Shown: positions 26,901 through 35,803, counted from the first letter of the stretch. The stretch is 64,000 nucleotides of DNA from Poritiphilus flavus (GCF_009901585.1 NZ_WXYO01000001.1:744001-808000); one strand, 5' to 3'. Notes: generated by a model from the letters alone, not told the origin. Numbers and translations are program-made.

Positions 26901-27433
26901 GAACCGAAAAAAGAATTGAAATTCCCTGAAAGGGCTATAATTCCCACAACCACAATTGGGATAATCAGGTATCTGGCATACTTAAGGTTTTCCCTAAGGT
27001 TGATAGCATGCTTAAAAGGAACGGTCTTTAACTGAGCCGATTTCTGTTCAATACTGGCGAGTAACAACTCGGTCTGGTCGCGGTCTTCCGCCAACTCCAA
27101 AAGATTATATAACTTATCGTCCACCTCCGGAAAGTGACGGCCAATCAAGACAGAGGCCTGCTTATTGCTAATGCCCTGTTTGAGGCGGAACAAATAGATA
27201 AGCGGGATTACGATATACCTGGATGCCAGGAAAAGCCCGGTAACCACAAAAAATAGCAACAGCAGGAACCTGCCGGTAGAGCCCATCCATAAAAAATATT
27301 CCAGGGCCAATACGGTCAGGAATACCAGTCCGCCAAAAAACAGGAACAGGAGTATTCCCTTGACCAGTATTTTGGAATAGTACTTCTTTATGAAGCCTCC
27401 GAGTTTATCCAGTATGTTGTGATAACTATCCAG
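23984..27433 (-). CDS. DUF4175-family large membrane/coiled-coil protein
   Basis: About 1149 residues. Two N-terminal membrane helices plus one near residue 155 precede a beta-rich extracytoplasmic region (about 175-460), long Gln/Glu/Lys-rich coiled coils (about 470-750), a low-complexity Gly/Gln/Glu segment (about 920-1000) and a helical C-terminus. This is the layout of Bacteroidota DUF4175. The homologous N-terminus (SYHNILDKLGGFIKKYYSK) is upstream of the first usual start (TTG at 27310), and the frame is open only to 27445 with no ATG. I set the start at a CTG (27433); an ATT at 27436 is also possible. It overlaps ybeY by 8 bp. Confidence 0.82.
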   Translation of the reverse strand: MDSYHNILDKLGGFIKKYYSKILVKGILLFLFFGGLVFLTVLALEYFLWMGSTGRFLLLLFFVVTGLFLASRYIVIPLIYLFRLKQGISNKQASVLIGRHFPEVDDKLYNLLELAEDRDQTELLLASIEQKSAQLKTVPFKHAINLRENLKYARYLIIPIVVVGIIALSGNFNSFFGSYDRVVNYQTAYEPPAPFSFKVLAGKTRVLESEEYTVQVSTEGEIRPENVFIVVNGREFLLQLQDGLYQYTFTPPLQSSEFFFRADEVRSKPYFLEALKAPVIEDFKLHLKYPGYTGKVAEVLKGTGNATLPEGTEVRWEIKGKHTENIQWSTKDTAFFFEKQEDAFEFKRRIYSNTDYQLATSNIHVDKYETMDYEFKVVRDAYPSIRVNQVLDSLNPNLSYYVGEASDDYKVSHIDLVYYPMDDEKSLQRLRLRKPDANFDQFYYTFPSGLLLEEGKEYAFYFEATDNDAIHGGKKVKSRVFNRGILDDNQLKDKQLEFQQSILNNFDRSLEDLKEQKEVLKEINKEQKEKNSLSFNDQNQVKDFLQKQQQQEEMMEKFSEQLKENLEKGNPDDEMNKLLRERLERRELEAQKNAKLLEELKEISDKIEKEELSKRLEELAKKQQNSERSLEQLLELTKRYYVTEKASQLAEELRKLAEKQEALSEEGKEKEAESKEQSGLNEDFKKLAEELRELEKDNKDLKKPLSLNIDEDKEEDVKTDQKEALEELNKQEEGEQSPESQSGDSNSPANKANQKQKSAAQKMKEMSESLSQSSMAGRGSTITEDAEMLRQILDNLVIFSLKQEKLYESLEGIDLDVSNFSNTVREQQRLRDLFEHVDDSLFALSLRRAELSEFVNEQITEVYYNIDKSVGSITENQIYQGIAYQQYVLNASNSLADFLASLLDNMQQSLSQGSGSGGGQDGFQLPDIIKAQGELQQKMGQSGQSGKEGSEGQEGEGQQEGSGKEGESGEGKQGQEGQQPGEDGEGGKEGKGKGQGQEEGSGGGQGELGEEELREIYDIYKEQQRIRQELEKQLEDMIRQGDRDLARKLIRQMEAFENELLERGITQRTISKMNTIRHQLLKLENAALKQGNRQERESKVNEEFYRNPVLTKPELLEKYKQEIEILNRQALPLQQIFQNKVKDYFRKDD

Positions 27434-27506
27434 AATCGAGTATATTTAATACCAAGATACCAGTTCCACCAAAATACCGCCTCAAAAATTTGTTAAAAAG
27501 CTACGG

Positions 27507-28547
27507 ATGAAAGATTTGAAGTATCTCGCCGCTATGACCATCCCGATTTCCGCCTTAATCGGTTTGTATTTTAAAGGCTATTGGACCTACTTTACTCCTG
27601 TTTATGCCTTTGTGCTCATTCCTATAATGGAATTGTTGCTTCCACAGGACAGTTCCAACCACGAAGGAGAAGTCAGAGAACGCAAAAAGGTCAATCCTTT
27701 TTTTGACTGGATGCTCTACGCCAATGTTCCCGTAGTTTTCGGAATACTCTTATACACCCTTTTGGATATCAGTACAAACTATCACACAACTTCGGAGATC
27801 ATTGGTCTGGTGTTTTCCGTAGGTATCGTTCTTGGGGCGAACGGCATCAATGTAGGCCATGAATTAGGACATCGCTCAAGAGCATACGAACGCTTCCTGG
27901 GCAAACTCCTATTATTGCCTTCCTTCTATATGCACTTTTATATAGAGCACAATTTTGGGCATCACGTGCATGCCGCTACCCCTGAAGATCCTGCCACAGC
28001 GAAAATAAACCAGACAGTTTATTCCTTCTGGTTTACCTCTGTGATCCGGCAGTATTTCAATGCCTGGAAAATTCAAAGTAAGTTGCTAAGGCAGGAAGAA
28101 AATGGATTTTGGTCTCTTAAAAATGATATGCTCTGGTATACCTTATTTCAAGCACTATACTTATTGACTATTTTTCTGATGTTCGGGCAATTTGCAGTTC
28201 TCATTGCGCTCGCTGCCGGGGTAGTAGGCTTCCTTTTACTGGAAACCGTAAACTATATAGAACATTACGGCCTGCTCCGTAAAAAACTACCCTCAGGAAG
28301 GTATGAGCGCGTCCGGGAGGTCCATTCCTGGAACAGCAATCACATCATGGGCCGTATTATTCTCTACGAATTGACCAGGCATAGCGATCACCACTATAAG
28401 TCTTCGAAGAAATATCAGATCCTGGACTATCACGACGTTTCTCCTCAAATGCCTTTTGGTTATCCGACCTCCATGGTGCTCTCTTTTCTACCCCCACTTT
28501 GGTTTAAGATCATGAATTCGAGGATTCCGGATGAAATGAAAAGCTGA
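27507..28547 (+). CDS. alkane 1-monooxygenase-like membrane di-iron hydroxylase (AlkB family)
   Basis: 346 residues with several membrane helices and the three histidine boxes of integral-membrane di-iron enzymes: HELGHR (residues 118-123), EHNFGHHVH (147-155) and RHSDHHY (about 295). NYIEHYGL, the AlkB-specific motif between boxes 2 and 3, is also present. AlkB enzymes insert oxygen into the end of medium-chain alkanes or related chains and need rubredoxin as electron donor; no rubredoxin gene is in the window. The upstream 73 bp are shared with the divergent DUF4175 gene. Confidence 0.88.
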   Translation: MKDLKYLAAMTIPISALIGLYFKGYWTYFTPVYAFVLIPIMELLLPQDSSNHEGEVRERKKVNPFFDWMLYANVPVVFGILLYTLLDISTNYHTTSEIIGLVFSVGIVLGANGINVGHELGHRSRAYERFLGKLLLLPSFYMHFYIEHNFGHHVHAATPEDPATAKINQTVYSFWFTSVIRQYFNAWKIQSKLLRQEENGFWSLKNDMLWYTLFQALYLLTIFLMFGQFAVLIALAAGVVGFLLLETVNYIEHYGLLRKKLPSGRYERVREVHSWNSNHIMGRIILYELTRHSDHHYKSSKKYQILDYHDVSPQMPFGYPTSMVLSFLPPLWFKIMNSRIPDEMKS

Positions 28548-28549
28548 CC

Positions 28550-28580
28550 TTTGGGGATACCGCCCTTAGGCCTATCTTTG
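28550..28580 (+). promoter_or_regulatory. canonical Bacteroidota promoter of gltX (TTTG, 19 bp, TATCTTTG)
   Basis: -33 TTTG at 28550-28553, exact 19-bp spacer and -7 TATCTTTG at 28573-28580, 19 bp before the ATG. It begins right after the alkB stop, so gltX has its own promoter. Confidence 0.7.
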
Positions 28581-28599
28581 CAGCGCTAATTATGCATTT

Positions 28600-30120
28600 A
28601 TGAGTCAAGCTGTAAGAGTGCGTTTTGCGCCTAGCCCCACCGGCCCCTTACATATCGGAGGTGTACGAACCGCCTTGTTCAATTATCTTTTTGCTAAAAA
28701 GCATCAGGGTACTTTTGTATTGCGTATTGAGGACACCGATCAGAACCGATATGTGGAAGGAGCAGAGCAATACATTGTAGATGCCCTGAACTGGTGCGGA
28801 ATACCTTTCGATGAAGGCCCCGGGAAGGAAGGGGAATTTGGACCATACCGTCAGAGCGAGCGCAAAACACTTTACCAAAAATATGCAGATGAGCTTGTTA
28901 GTAAAAATCAGGCTTACTATGCCTTTGATACGGCTGAACGACTGGACTTTCATCGCAAGGATCACGAGGCCAAGGGTAAAACATTCATTTATAACTGGCA
29001 CAACCGTTTAAAACTAACCAACTCATTATCCCTTAGTGAAGCGGAAACTCAAAAACGCATTGAATCCGGAGAACCCTATGTGATCCGTTTTAAGTCTCCG
29101 GAGGGTAGAGAACTCATCCTACACGACCTTATCCGTGGGGAGATCCGTATAGACACCAATATTCTGGACGATAAGATACTCTTCAAAAGTGATGGTATGC
29201 CCACTTATCACCTGGCCAATATTGTTGATGATCATCTGATGGAGATCACCCATGTTATCCGAGGAGAAGAGTGGCTTCCTTCCCTGGCGCTACATCAGCT
29301 ACTGTACGAAGCCTTTGAATGGCAAGCCCCTCAATTTGCGCATCTACCCCTGATCATGAAGCCTGTGGGCAAAGGAAAGCTCAGTAAAAGAGATGGGGAA
29401 AAACTCGGATTTCCCGTTTTCCCCTTGTCGTGGGGTGAGTCATCAGGGTATAGGGAAGCTGGCTATTTCCCGGAGGCTGTGATCAATTTTCTGGCCATGT
29501 TGGGATGGAATCCCGGAACAGAGCAGGAGATCTTCAGCCTGGAGGAATTGATAGACGCCTTTAGCCTGGAACGTGTAAACAAGGCAGGCGCCAGGTTCGA
29601 TCCGGAAAAGACCAGGTGGTACAATCATCAATATCTACAACAAAAAAGCGACGCCTCTCTCGCAGAGCTCTTTGGACAGCAACTGAGTCAGATGTCTTCT
29701 GTTTCAACCACCGCCCAGGCTCGCATGTCCGATATGCGGTATCTTGAGAAGATCGTAGGCCTGATCAAAGAAAGGGCGTTTTTTGTTTCTGAATTTTGGG
29801 AGCTGGGATCTTACTTCTTTGTTGCGCCGGAAAACTACAATGAAAAAGCTGCAAAAAAGCAGTGGAAACCGGATACATCCGGTTTGCTGGAACAGTTGTT
29901 GCCGATTCTTGAGTCGCTTTCCGAGTTCAGTTCCCAGCCCATTGAGAGTGAGGTTAAAAATTGGATAGACGAACAGGAATTGTCCTTTGGCAGGATTATG
30001 GCTCCACTGCGCCTGGCGATTGTCGGTGATCTCAAAGGACCGCATTTATTTGATATTATTGAATTAATTGGAAAAGAAGACGCTCTTTCCCGCATCCGCA
30101 GGGCTATAACCGCACTTTAA
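28600..30120 (+). CDS. gltX: glutamate--tRNA ligase
   Basis: 506 residues, full length for bacterial GluRS. The HIGH motif appears as SPTGPLHIGGVRTALFN (about 12-28), with FVLRIEDTDQNR after it and the KMSKS-type loop KLSKRDG near residue 265. It charges tRNA-Glu in the cytoplasm. A separate GlnRS lies 1.4 kb downstream on the other strand, so glutaminyl-tRNA is probably made directly. Confidence 0.98.
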   Translation: MSQAVRVRFAPSPTGPLHIGGVRTALFNYLFAKKHQGTFVLRIEDTDQNRYVEGAEQYIVDALNWCGIPFDEGPGKEGEFGPYRQSERKTLYQKYADELVSKNQAYYAFDTAERLDFHRKDHEAKGKTFIYNWHNRLKLTNSLSLSEAETQKRIESGEPYVIRFKSPEGRELILHDLIRGEIRIDTNILDDKILFKSDGMPTYHLANIVDDHLMEITHVIRGEEWLPSLALHQLLYEAFEWQAPQFAHLPLIMKPVGKGKLSKRDGEKLGFPVFPLSWGESSGYREAGYFPEAVINFLAMLGWNPGTEQEIFSLEELIDAFSLERVNKAGARFDPEKTRWYNHQYLQQKSDASLAELFGQQLSQMSSVSTTAQARMSDMRYLEKIVGLIKERAFFVSEFWELGSYFFVAPENYNEKAAKKQWKPDTSGLLEQLLPILESLSEFSSQPIESEVKNWIDEQELSFGRIMAPLRLAIVGDLKGPHLFDIIELIGKEDALSRIRRAITAL

Positions 30121-30289
30121 AGATCCGCTTAAGTTGTTTTGACCGGCTGGCGGTATTCTTTATTATACCTCCAGGCAGTATAGTTCCACATTCTATTCAT
30201 TTTGCCCAAACTGTAACAAATACGGCGAATTCACTACAGATATTATAAAGTCTTACTATATTCATTCACTAACTAAATACATTATTGTT
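30121..30289. other. short intergenic gap, nothing recognised
   Basis: 169 AT-rich bases between gltX and the SPFH gene. I see no clear terminator, TAnnTTTG box or reading frame. Confidence 0.5.
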
Positions 30290-31222
30290 ATGGGCAATTT
30301 TATCCTTATTCCTATCATTTTTCTGGGGCTGGTCATTCTGCTATCCTCTTTTTTTGTAGTCAAACAACAAACCGCCTTTGTGATCGAACGATTTGGGAAG
30401 TTTCAAAGTATTCGGAATTCCGGTTTACAAATGAAAATTCCACTGGTAGACCGGATCGCCGGACGCCTAAGTCTTAAAATACAGCAACTCGATGTCATTG
30501 TGGAAACCAAAACCCTGGACGACGTATTTGTAAAACTGAAAGTGTCGGTACAATACGTGGTGATCCGCGACAAGGTTTACGAAGCATTTTACAAACTGGA
30601 ATATCCACATGATCAAATCACCTCTTATGTCTTTGATGTGGTGCGTGCCGAAGTTCCAAAAATGAAACTGGACGATGTGTTTGTTAAGAAGGATGACATT
30701 GCCATCGCGGTAAAGTCTGAATTGCAGGATGCCATGTTGGAATACGGTTATGATATCATCAAGACCCTGGTCACAGACATAGATCCGGATGCTCAGGTAA
30801 AAGCGGCCATGAACCGGATTAATGCTTCAGAGCGAGAAAAGATCGCCGCCCAGTTTGAAGGTGACGCGGCCAGGATCCTTATTGTGGAAAAGGCAAAGGC
30901 CGAGGCAGAGAGCAAAAGACTGCAAGGCCAGGGTATAGCAGATCAGCGCCGGGAAATAGCCCGCGGACTGGAAGAATCGGTAGAGGTATTGAACAAAGTC
31001 GGGATAAATTCGCAGGAAGCCTCCGCGCTTATCGTAGTTACCCAACATTACGATACCCTTCAGTCTATTGGTGAGGAAACCAACACCAACCTCATCCTGC
31101 TGCCGAATTCACCCCAGGCCGGCAGTGACATGCTGAATAATATGGTGGCTTCATTCACAGCCAGCAATCAGATCGGCGAGGCCATGAAAAAACAAAAATC
31201 CAAAGACAAAGGGGATATTTGA
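30290..31222 (+). CDS. SPFH/Band 7 (stomatin-like) membrane protein
   Basis: 310 residues: an N-terminal membrane helix (about 4-24), the Band 7 domain with VKQQTAFVIERFGKF and SGLQMKIPLVDRI (about 25-190), then an Ala/Glu-rich helix (about 185-235, EREKIAAQFEGDAARI) used for oligomer packing. It belongs to the paraslipin/stomatin branch, which forms membrane ring assemblies involved in protease regulation and microdomain organisation. No NfeD partner gene is adjacent. A repeat element follows the stop. Confidence 0.9.
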   Translation: MGNFILIPIIFLGLVILLSSFFVVKQQTAFVIERFGKFQSIRNSGLQMKIPLVDRIAGRLSLKIQQLDVIVETKTLDDVFVKLKVSVQYVVIRDKVYEAFYKLEYPHDQITSYVFDVVRAEVPKMKLDDVFVKKDDIAIAVKSELQDAMLEYGYDIIKTLVTDIDPDAQVKAAMNRINASEREKIAAQFEGDAARILIVEKAKAEAESKRLQGQGIADQRREIARGLEESVEVLNKVGINSQEASALIVVTQHYDTLQSIGEETNTNLILLPNSPQAGSDMLNNMVASFTASNQIGEAMKKQKSKDKGDI

Positions 31223-31242
31223 TTTTCTTTTCTATAAAAATA

Positions 31243-31402
31243 AGAGGTTGTCTAAAAAGTAAGAATGTGCATTAGTCACATCGAGCGTCTGCCCGGCTAA
31301 GACATTCGGACGGGCTGTCGAGATGTAATTTATTTTCGGAAGCTTTAATTAGTTCTCGACTGCGCTCGAACAGACAAATTTCCCTTTTTAGACAGCCTTT
31401 TT
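31243..31402. repeat. inverted-repeat-bounded element carrying a copy of the 25-bp dispersed core
   Basis: The ends AGGTTGTCTAAAAAG (31245-31259) and CTTTTTAGACAGCCT (31384-31398) pair with one mismatch. The interior holds an imperfect dyad (CATCGAGC...GTCGAGATG) and the core GTTCTCGACTGCGCTCGAAC plus AGACA (31352-31376), identical to those at 19109 and 19221. Over 100 bp separate the arms, so this looks like a miniature mobile-type or REP-like element more than a plain terminator, though the right arm with its T run could end SPFH transcripts. Confidence 0.7.
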
Positions 31403-31567
31403 TCTCATATGTCCCCTGAGACTGAATAAAGCCCTGTATCGCCTGATCACTTCTGAGCGGCACATGGACATTCAATCGAGTCAAAAACCCGGTATAACTC
31501 CTCTAAAAAGGCGGGGTTGCATAAAAAATACCAATCGATATAATTACATCGATAAGCGTTATCTATC

Positions 31568-33253
31568 TCACTTGGATTGCTCGATCTTGGCCCAGGTATC
31601 TCTTAAAGTGACTGTTCGATTGAACACCAGCTTACCAGGTTCAGAATCTTTGTCCACATTGAAATATCCGAGACGCTGGAACTGAAATTGGTCACCTTCA
31701 TTAACATCCTTCATACTTGGTTCAAGATAAGCAGTGACTTTTTCCAAAGAGTTCGGATTCAGGAATTCCATAAAGTCTTTTTCCTTATGTCCGTCAGGCA
31801 CCGCGTCCGTGAACAATCTATCGTATAACCTGACTTCCGCGGGGATGGCGTGCTTTACAGAAACCCAGTGCAGTGTTCCCTTGACTTTTCGAAGGCTTTC
31901 TTCCGTACCGCTGCCACTCTTACTCTTAGGATCGTAAGTACATTGAACCTCTATAATATTCCCATCAGTATCTTTTGTACAACTCTCTGCCTTAATAATA
32001 TAGGCGTTCTTAAGTCGCACCTCTCCTCCTAATTTTAGCCTGAAAAACTTGCGGTTTGCCTCTTCCCTGAAGTCTTCCTTTTCTATGTACAGTTCTCTTG
32101 AAAACGGCACTTGGCGGTTTCCGGCCGACGGATCTTCAGGATTGTTTTCCGCCTCTAACCATTCTTCTTCACCTTCAGGGTAGTTCGTAATAACAATCTT
32201 GAGAGGGTTAAGGACTCCCATCACGCGAGGGGCAATTTTGTTTAGATGCTCTCTTGCATGAAACTCCAATAAGGAAACATCTACTACATTTTCCCTTTTC
32301 GCGATGCCTATAGTATCCGCGAAGCTGCGAATAGATTCGGGAGTGTAACCCCTTCTTCGCAATCCTGAAAGTGTGGGCATACGCGGATCGTCCCAGCCAG
32401 ATACTACACCCTCTTCCACCAATTTCAACAGCTTGCGCTTGCTGACAACGGTATGGCTAAGGTTCCTGCGCGCGAACTCCCGCTGTTTTGGCCTTATCTT
32501 ATCCGACTCTGTAACCTGATCCAGAAACCAGTTATACAGCGGTCTGTGTGGTAAAAACTCCAGGGTGCAAAGCGAATGTGTAATTTGCTCTATATAGTCG
32601 CTTTCCCCATGTGTCCAGTCGTACATGGGATAAATACACCAATCGGTATTTGTTCTGTGATGCGCTCTGTGCAGTATGCGGTACATAATGGGATCCCGCA
32701 ACAGCATATTGGGAGAAGCCATATCTATTTTGGCCCTTAAAACATGGGTGTTTTCATCAAAATCCCCATTTTTCATCCCCTCGAATAGTTGCAGGTTCTC
32801 CTCTACGGATCTATCTCTGAAGGGGCTGTTGGTGCCCGGGGTTGTGGGTGTGCCTTTTTGCTCTGCCATTGCCTCTGAGGATTGACTGTCTACATAGGCT
32901 TTTCCCTCTTTGATCAGTACTACCGCCCAATCGTAAAGCTGCTGAAAATAATCCGAAGCATAACACTCCGTATCCCACTCATAACCAAGCCATTCGATGT
33001 CTTTTTTGATGGCTTCCACATACTCCTGCTCTTCCTTGGCCGGGTTGGTATCGTCAAACCTCAGGTTCACTGGCGCCCCGTAGCGCATTCCAAGGCCAAA
33101 ATTCAGGCAAATGGAGCTGGCGTGGCCTATATGTAAGTAGCCGTTTGGCTCAGGAGGGAAGCGGAAGCGTAGATCATCCTTAGGCATACCATTAGACAGG
33201 TCATCCTCGATGATATGCTCTATAAAATTTAATGATCTGGATTCGTCGCTCAT
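31568..33253 (-). CDS. glnS: glutamine--tRNA ligase
   Basis: 561 residues, the usual size for GlnRS. FPPEPNGYLHIGHASSICLNFG (about 30-51) is the GlnRS-type HIGH region, FDDTNPAKE and the KMSKS-type VVSKRKLLKLVEEG follow, and the C-terminal beta-barrel anticodon-binding region is complete. It charges tRNA-Gln. Many bacteria lack it and use GatCAB; having both GluRS and GlnRS points to direct charging. Confidence 0.97.
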   Translation of the reverse strand: MSDESRSLNFIEHIIEDDLSNGMPKDDLRFRFPPEPNGYLHIGHASSICLNFGLGMRYGAPVNLRFDDTNPAKEEQEYVEAIKKDIEWLGYEWDTECYASDYFQQLYDWAVVLIKEGKAYVDSQSSEAMAEQKGTPTTPGTNSPFRDRSVEENLQLFEGMKNGDFDENTHVLRAKIDMASPNMLLRDPIMYRILHRAHHRTNTDWCIYPMYDWTHGESDYIEQITHSLCTLEFLPHRPLYNWFLDQVTESDKIRPKQREFARRNLSHTVVSKRKLLKLVEEGVVSGWDDPRMPTLSGLRRRGYTPESIRSFADTIGIAKRENVVDVSLLEFHAREHLNKIAPRVMGVLNPLKIVITNYPEGEEEWLEAENNPEDPSAGNRQVPFSRELYIEKEDFREEANRKFFRLKLGGEVRLKNAYIIKAESCTKDTDGNIIEVQCTYDPKSKSGSGTEESLRKVKGTLHWVSVKHAIPAEVRLYDRLFTDAVPDGHKEKDFMEFLNPNSLEKVTAYLEPSMKDVNEGDQFQFQRLGYFNVDKDSEPGKLVFNRTVTLRDTWAKIEQSK

Positions 33254-33535
33254 GGCTTAAATTTTGAAGGAGCAAAGGTAGGAAAAATGGTGCGATAAGC
33301 CCCATCAAAAAAGCTATCCATACAAAACCAACCGTTTCACAACAAAATTAATCGGTGCTACAACATTAAATTCCCCGCGCGATAATTAAGTGTCATATTT
33401 GTTTTTAAATGATAATGTCAATAACTTAAAGCCTAATCTTGACCCTAAATCGATTATCATAACCTAAGGAATACGGTTTATCCGAACCCAAATCTGACGC
33501 CCGGTAAAACTGTAGTATCAAAACTACAACTACTT
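33254..33535 (+). promoter_or_regulatory. upstream region of the spr operon, with shared 13-mer
   Basis: 282 bp between divergent glnS and sprC. It holds TTTCACAACAAAA at 33335-33347, exactly as upstream of the PorE-like and 56-residue genes. CATATTTG at 33394-33401 misses the -7 consensus by one base and would give a leader of roughly 130 bases. No reading frame of note. Confidence 0.45.
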
Positions 33536-35803
33536 ATGAAACCAAAATTATTTACCTACCAGTTTCTCTTATTGTCCTTTTTGTTCTTCGGATCCCTGCA
33601 GTTAAGTGCACAGACACTCGAAGCTCCTGTCCCTGCCCCGAACCAGAATCCTCCTGTAGGAAGTTCAGCCTGGGACAAGGCATGTGCCTCTGCCTCTTTC
33701 AACAACTACTGGGTGGAGTTCACCTGGAATTTCCCATTGGTGAACAGCGATAACGAATTTATCCTGGAGCTTTCTGATGCTACGGGCGATTTTTCCAGCC
33801 CTGTGGAGCTTGCCAGAGACGACCAGAACAACACCAATTTTACCTTTTTCTTCGAGTTTGCACTTCCAACAGACACCCGAGGCGAAGGTTACAGAATGAG
33901 AGTGCGCAGTACCAGCCCGGCCATAACCGGTGACGTGTCTGCGCCCTACCCAATGTATTACAGGGATTTTGATGCGGCTATCCTCATTAGCCCTGATGGT
34001 AACGGAACCATTCCTCCCGGAGGAGCCATAGAGATATGCGACGGGGCTGCGGTAACGCTAGCACCACATAATGTTCCGGGCGCTTACAGCTACCAGTACA
34101 CCTGGTATAGAAGCGGATCCCCAATATCCGGTGAAAAATCTCATCAGCTTGTGGTGAGTACTGCCGGAATGTACCAGGTAGAAATAGATTACGGTGCCTG
34201 TTCCACGGCCGGTGGAGGTACCTTATCCAATATTATAGACGTGACCACGGCCACCAGCCAGGGTATTGCCATCAATCCCCCGGCCAAAACCGCATTGTGT
34301 AGCGGAGAAACCGAGGTGCTTAACGCCAATATCTCAGGGATGGGCTACACCTATACCTGGTATAAGGACGGATCTGCCATAACATCACCTACTGTTGATG
34401 ATGACTCTTATACCGTAGACGCTTCTGTTTCCGGTTTCGAAGGAGATTATCAGGTACAGATCGAAGGAAGTGGTATTTGCCTTGAACGTTCTGCCGCTGT
34501 GACCATGACCAACGCCGGGAACTTTACGGTTACCCGGGACAACGATGCCAATATGGTAGTCTTGCCAGGTCAGACAACCACGCTTAGTGTTAGTACAGAT
34601 GCCAGTTCTCCTACCTATCAATGGTACAGGGACGGAAACCCGGTTGCAGGAGCTACCTCAAGTAGCATAATAGTAGACGAAACTGAGACCGGTGTATATT
34701 TCGCCAGAGTAAGCTTAAGCGGAGGTAGCTGTACTTCTACCTCTGTGGATTCTGATACAACCACAGTGGTTGTTCCGGATTCCCTGGAAGTAGTGATAGA
34801 CTACGCTTCTACATACACTGCATGTGAAAACACCAGTATTGTACTGGAAGTAAGCACCATAAACGCCCTGGATTCGGGTGGAACCCGTACGGATGTTACC
34901 TCATCACTTCTGGCAAGTATGACCTATCAATGGCAACAGGACGGTGCTAATGTCGGAGGAGCTACTTCCAGCAGCATCAGCCTGGCTGATATATCTGAGA
35001 ATGGAAGCTATACCCTGGATGGTAGTATCGGCAGTTACAATACTACCTCAAATGCGCTTTCTGTGCAGTTGTTGGTTAACGAGACCCTCACCATTAACAG
35101 TACAAGTCTGATCAGCTGTAATTCTTCAGAAGATATCACTATCGATACGCCTACTGACCTGACCGGAGAAACATTTGACTGGTTCAGGGACGGGGTTAAC
35201 CTAAACACTACCGAACCCTCTATAGACGTAACCCAACCAGGAACATACCAATTGGTACTTCAACGTAACGGATGTCCATTGCCTTCTAATGAGATCGTGA
35301 TCACTCCATTAGATCCGGACCTTATAACAATAGATCCCGCAGGGGTGGTTGTATTCCCTGAAGGAGGATCAAGGACTGTGACCGCCAGTGGAGGTGAAAG
35401 CTATCGTTGGTTCGATATAAACAATGTAGAAATAGCCACTACTGCCTCGGTAAACTTTACTGAAGAAGGAACCTATGCCGTGACCGCCATTATTGGCAAT
35501 TGCGAAGTTACCAGAACTGTTGAGGTGGAATACCTGGATACATTCAGAGTACCCAATGTGATCACTGTGAACGGAGATGGTATCAATGACCAATGGATAT
35601 TACCGAATTCATACTCCAACAAGGCAGATGTGAATGTCATCATTTACAATGACAAAGGAGAAGAAATACTAAATCAATTTGACTATAACAATAGCTGGCC
35701 GGAATCTTCAATGTCCTTCCCAAGGCAGAACATGGTCTTTTTCTATAAGATCAGGAACGCTTCGGAGGTCTTGAAACAAGGCACGATTACCATCATACGA
35801 TAA
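33536..35803 (+). CDS. sprC: SprC-like secreted gliding protein with type B T9SS sorting domain
   Basis: 755 residues. A signal peptide (ending near LQLSAQ, residue 26) is followed by several Ig-like or PKD-like beta domains of about 80-95 residues, marked by recurring YTWYRSGSPI, YTWYKDGSAI, YQWYRDGNPV and YQWQQDGANV motifs. The last ~86 residues (PNVITVNGDGINDQWILPN to GTITIIR) are the gliding-motility C-terminal (CHU_C, type B) domain recognised by the T9SS. Its position first in a tight sprC-sprD-sprB-sprF series matches the Flavobacterium johnsoniae locus, where loss of SprC or SprD disturbs motility and SprB function. The gene name rests on order and architecture. Confidence 0.85.
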   Translation: MKPKLFTYQFLLLSFLFFGSLQLSAQTLEAPVPAPNQNPPVGSSAWDKACASASFNNYWVEFTWNFPLVNSDNEFILELSDATGDFSSPVELARDDQNNTNFTFFFEFALPTDTRGEGYRMRVRSTSPAITGDVSAPYPMYYRDFDAAILISPDGNGTIPPGGAIEICDGAAVTLAPHNVPGAYSYQYTWYRSGSPISGEKSHQLVVSTAGMYQVEIDYGACSTAGGGTLSNIIDVTTATSQGIAINPPAKTALCSGETEVLNANISGMGYTYTWYKDGSAITSPTVDDDSYTVDASVSGFEGDYQVQIEGSGICLERSAAVTMTNAGNFTVTRDNDANMVVLPGQTTTLSVSTDASSPTYQWYRDGNPVAGATSSSIIVDETETGVYFARVSLSGGSCTSTSVDSDTTTVVVPDSLEVVIDYASTYTACENTSIVLEVSTINALDSGGTRTDVTSSLLASMTYQWQQDGANVGGATSSSISLADISENGSYTLDGSIGSYNTTSNALSVQLLVNETLTINSTSLISCNSSEDITIDTPTDLTGETFDWFRDGVNLNTTEPSIDVTQPGTYQLVLQRNGCPLPSNEIVITPLDPDLITIDPAGVVVFPEGGSRTVTASGGESYRWFDINNVEIATTASVNFTEEGTYAVTAIIGNCEVTRTVEVEYLDTFRVPNVITVNGDGINDQWILPNSYSNKADVNVIIYNDKGEEILNQFDYNNSWPESSMSFPRQNMVFFYKIRNASEVLKQGTITIIR

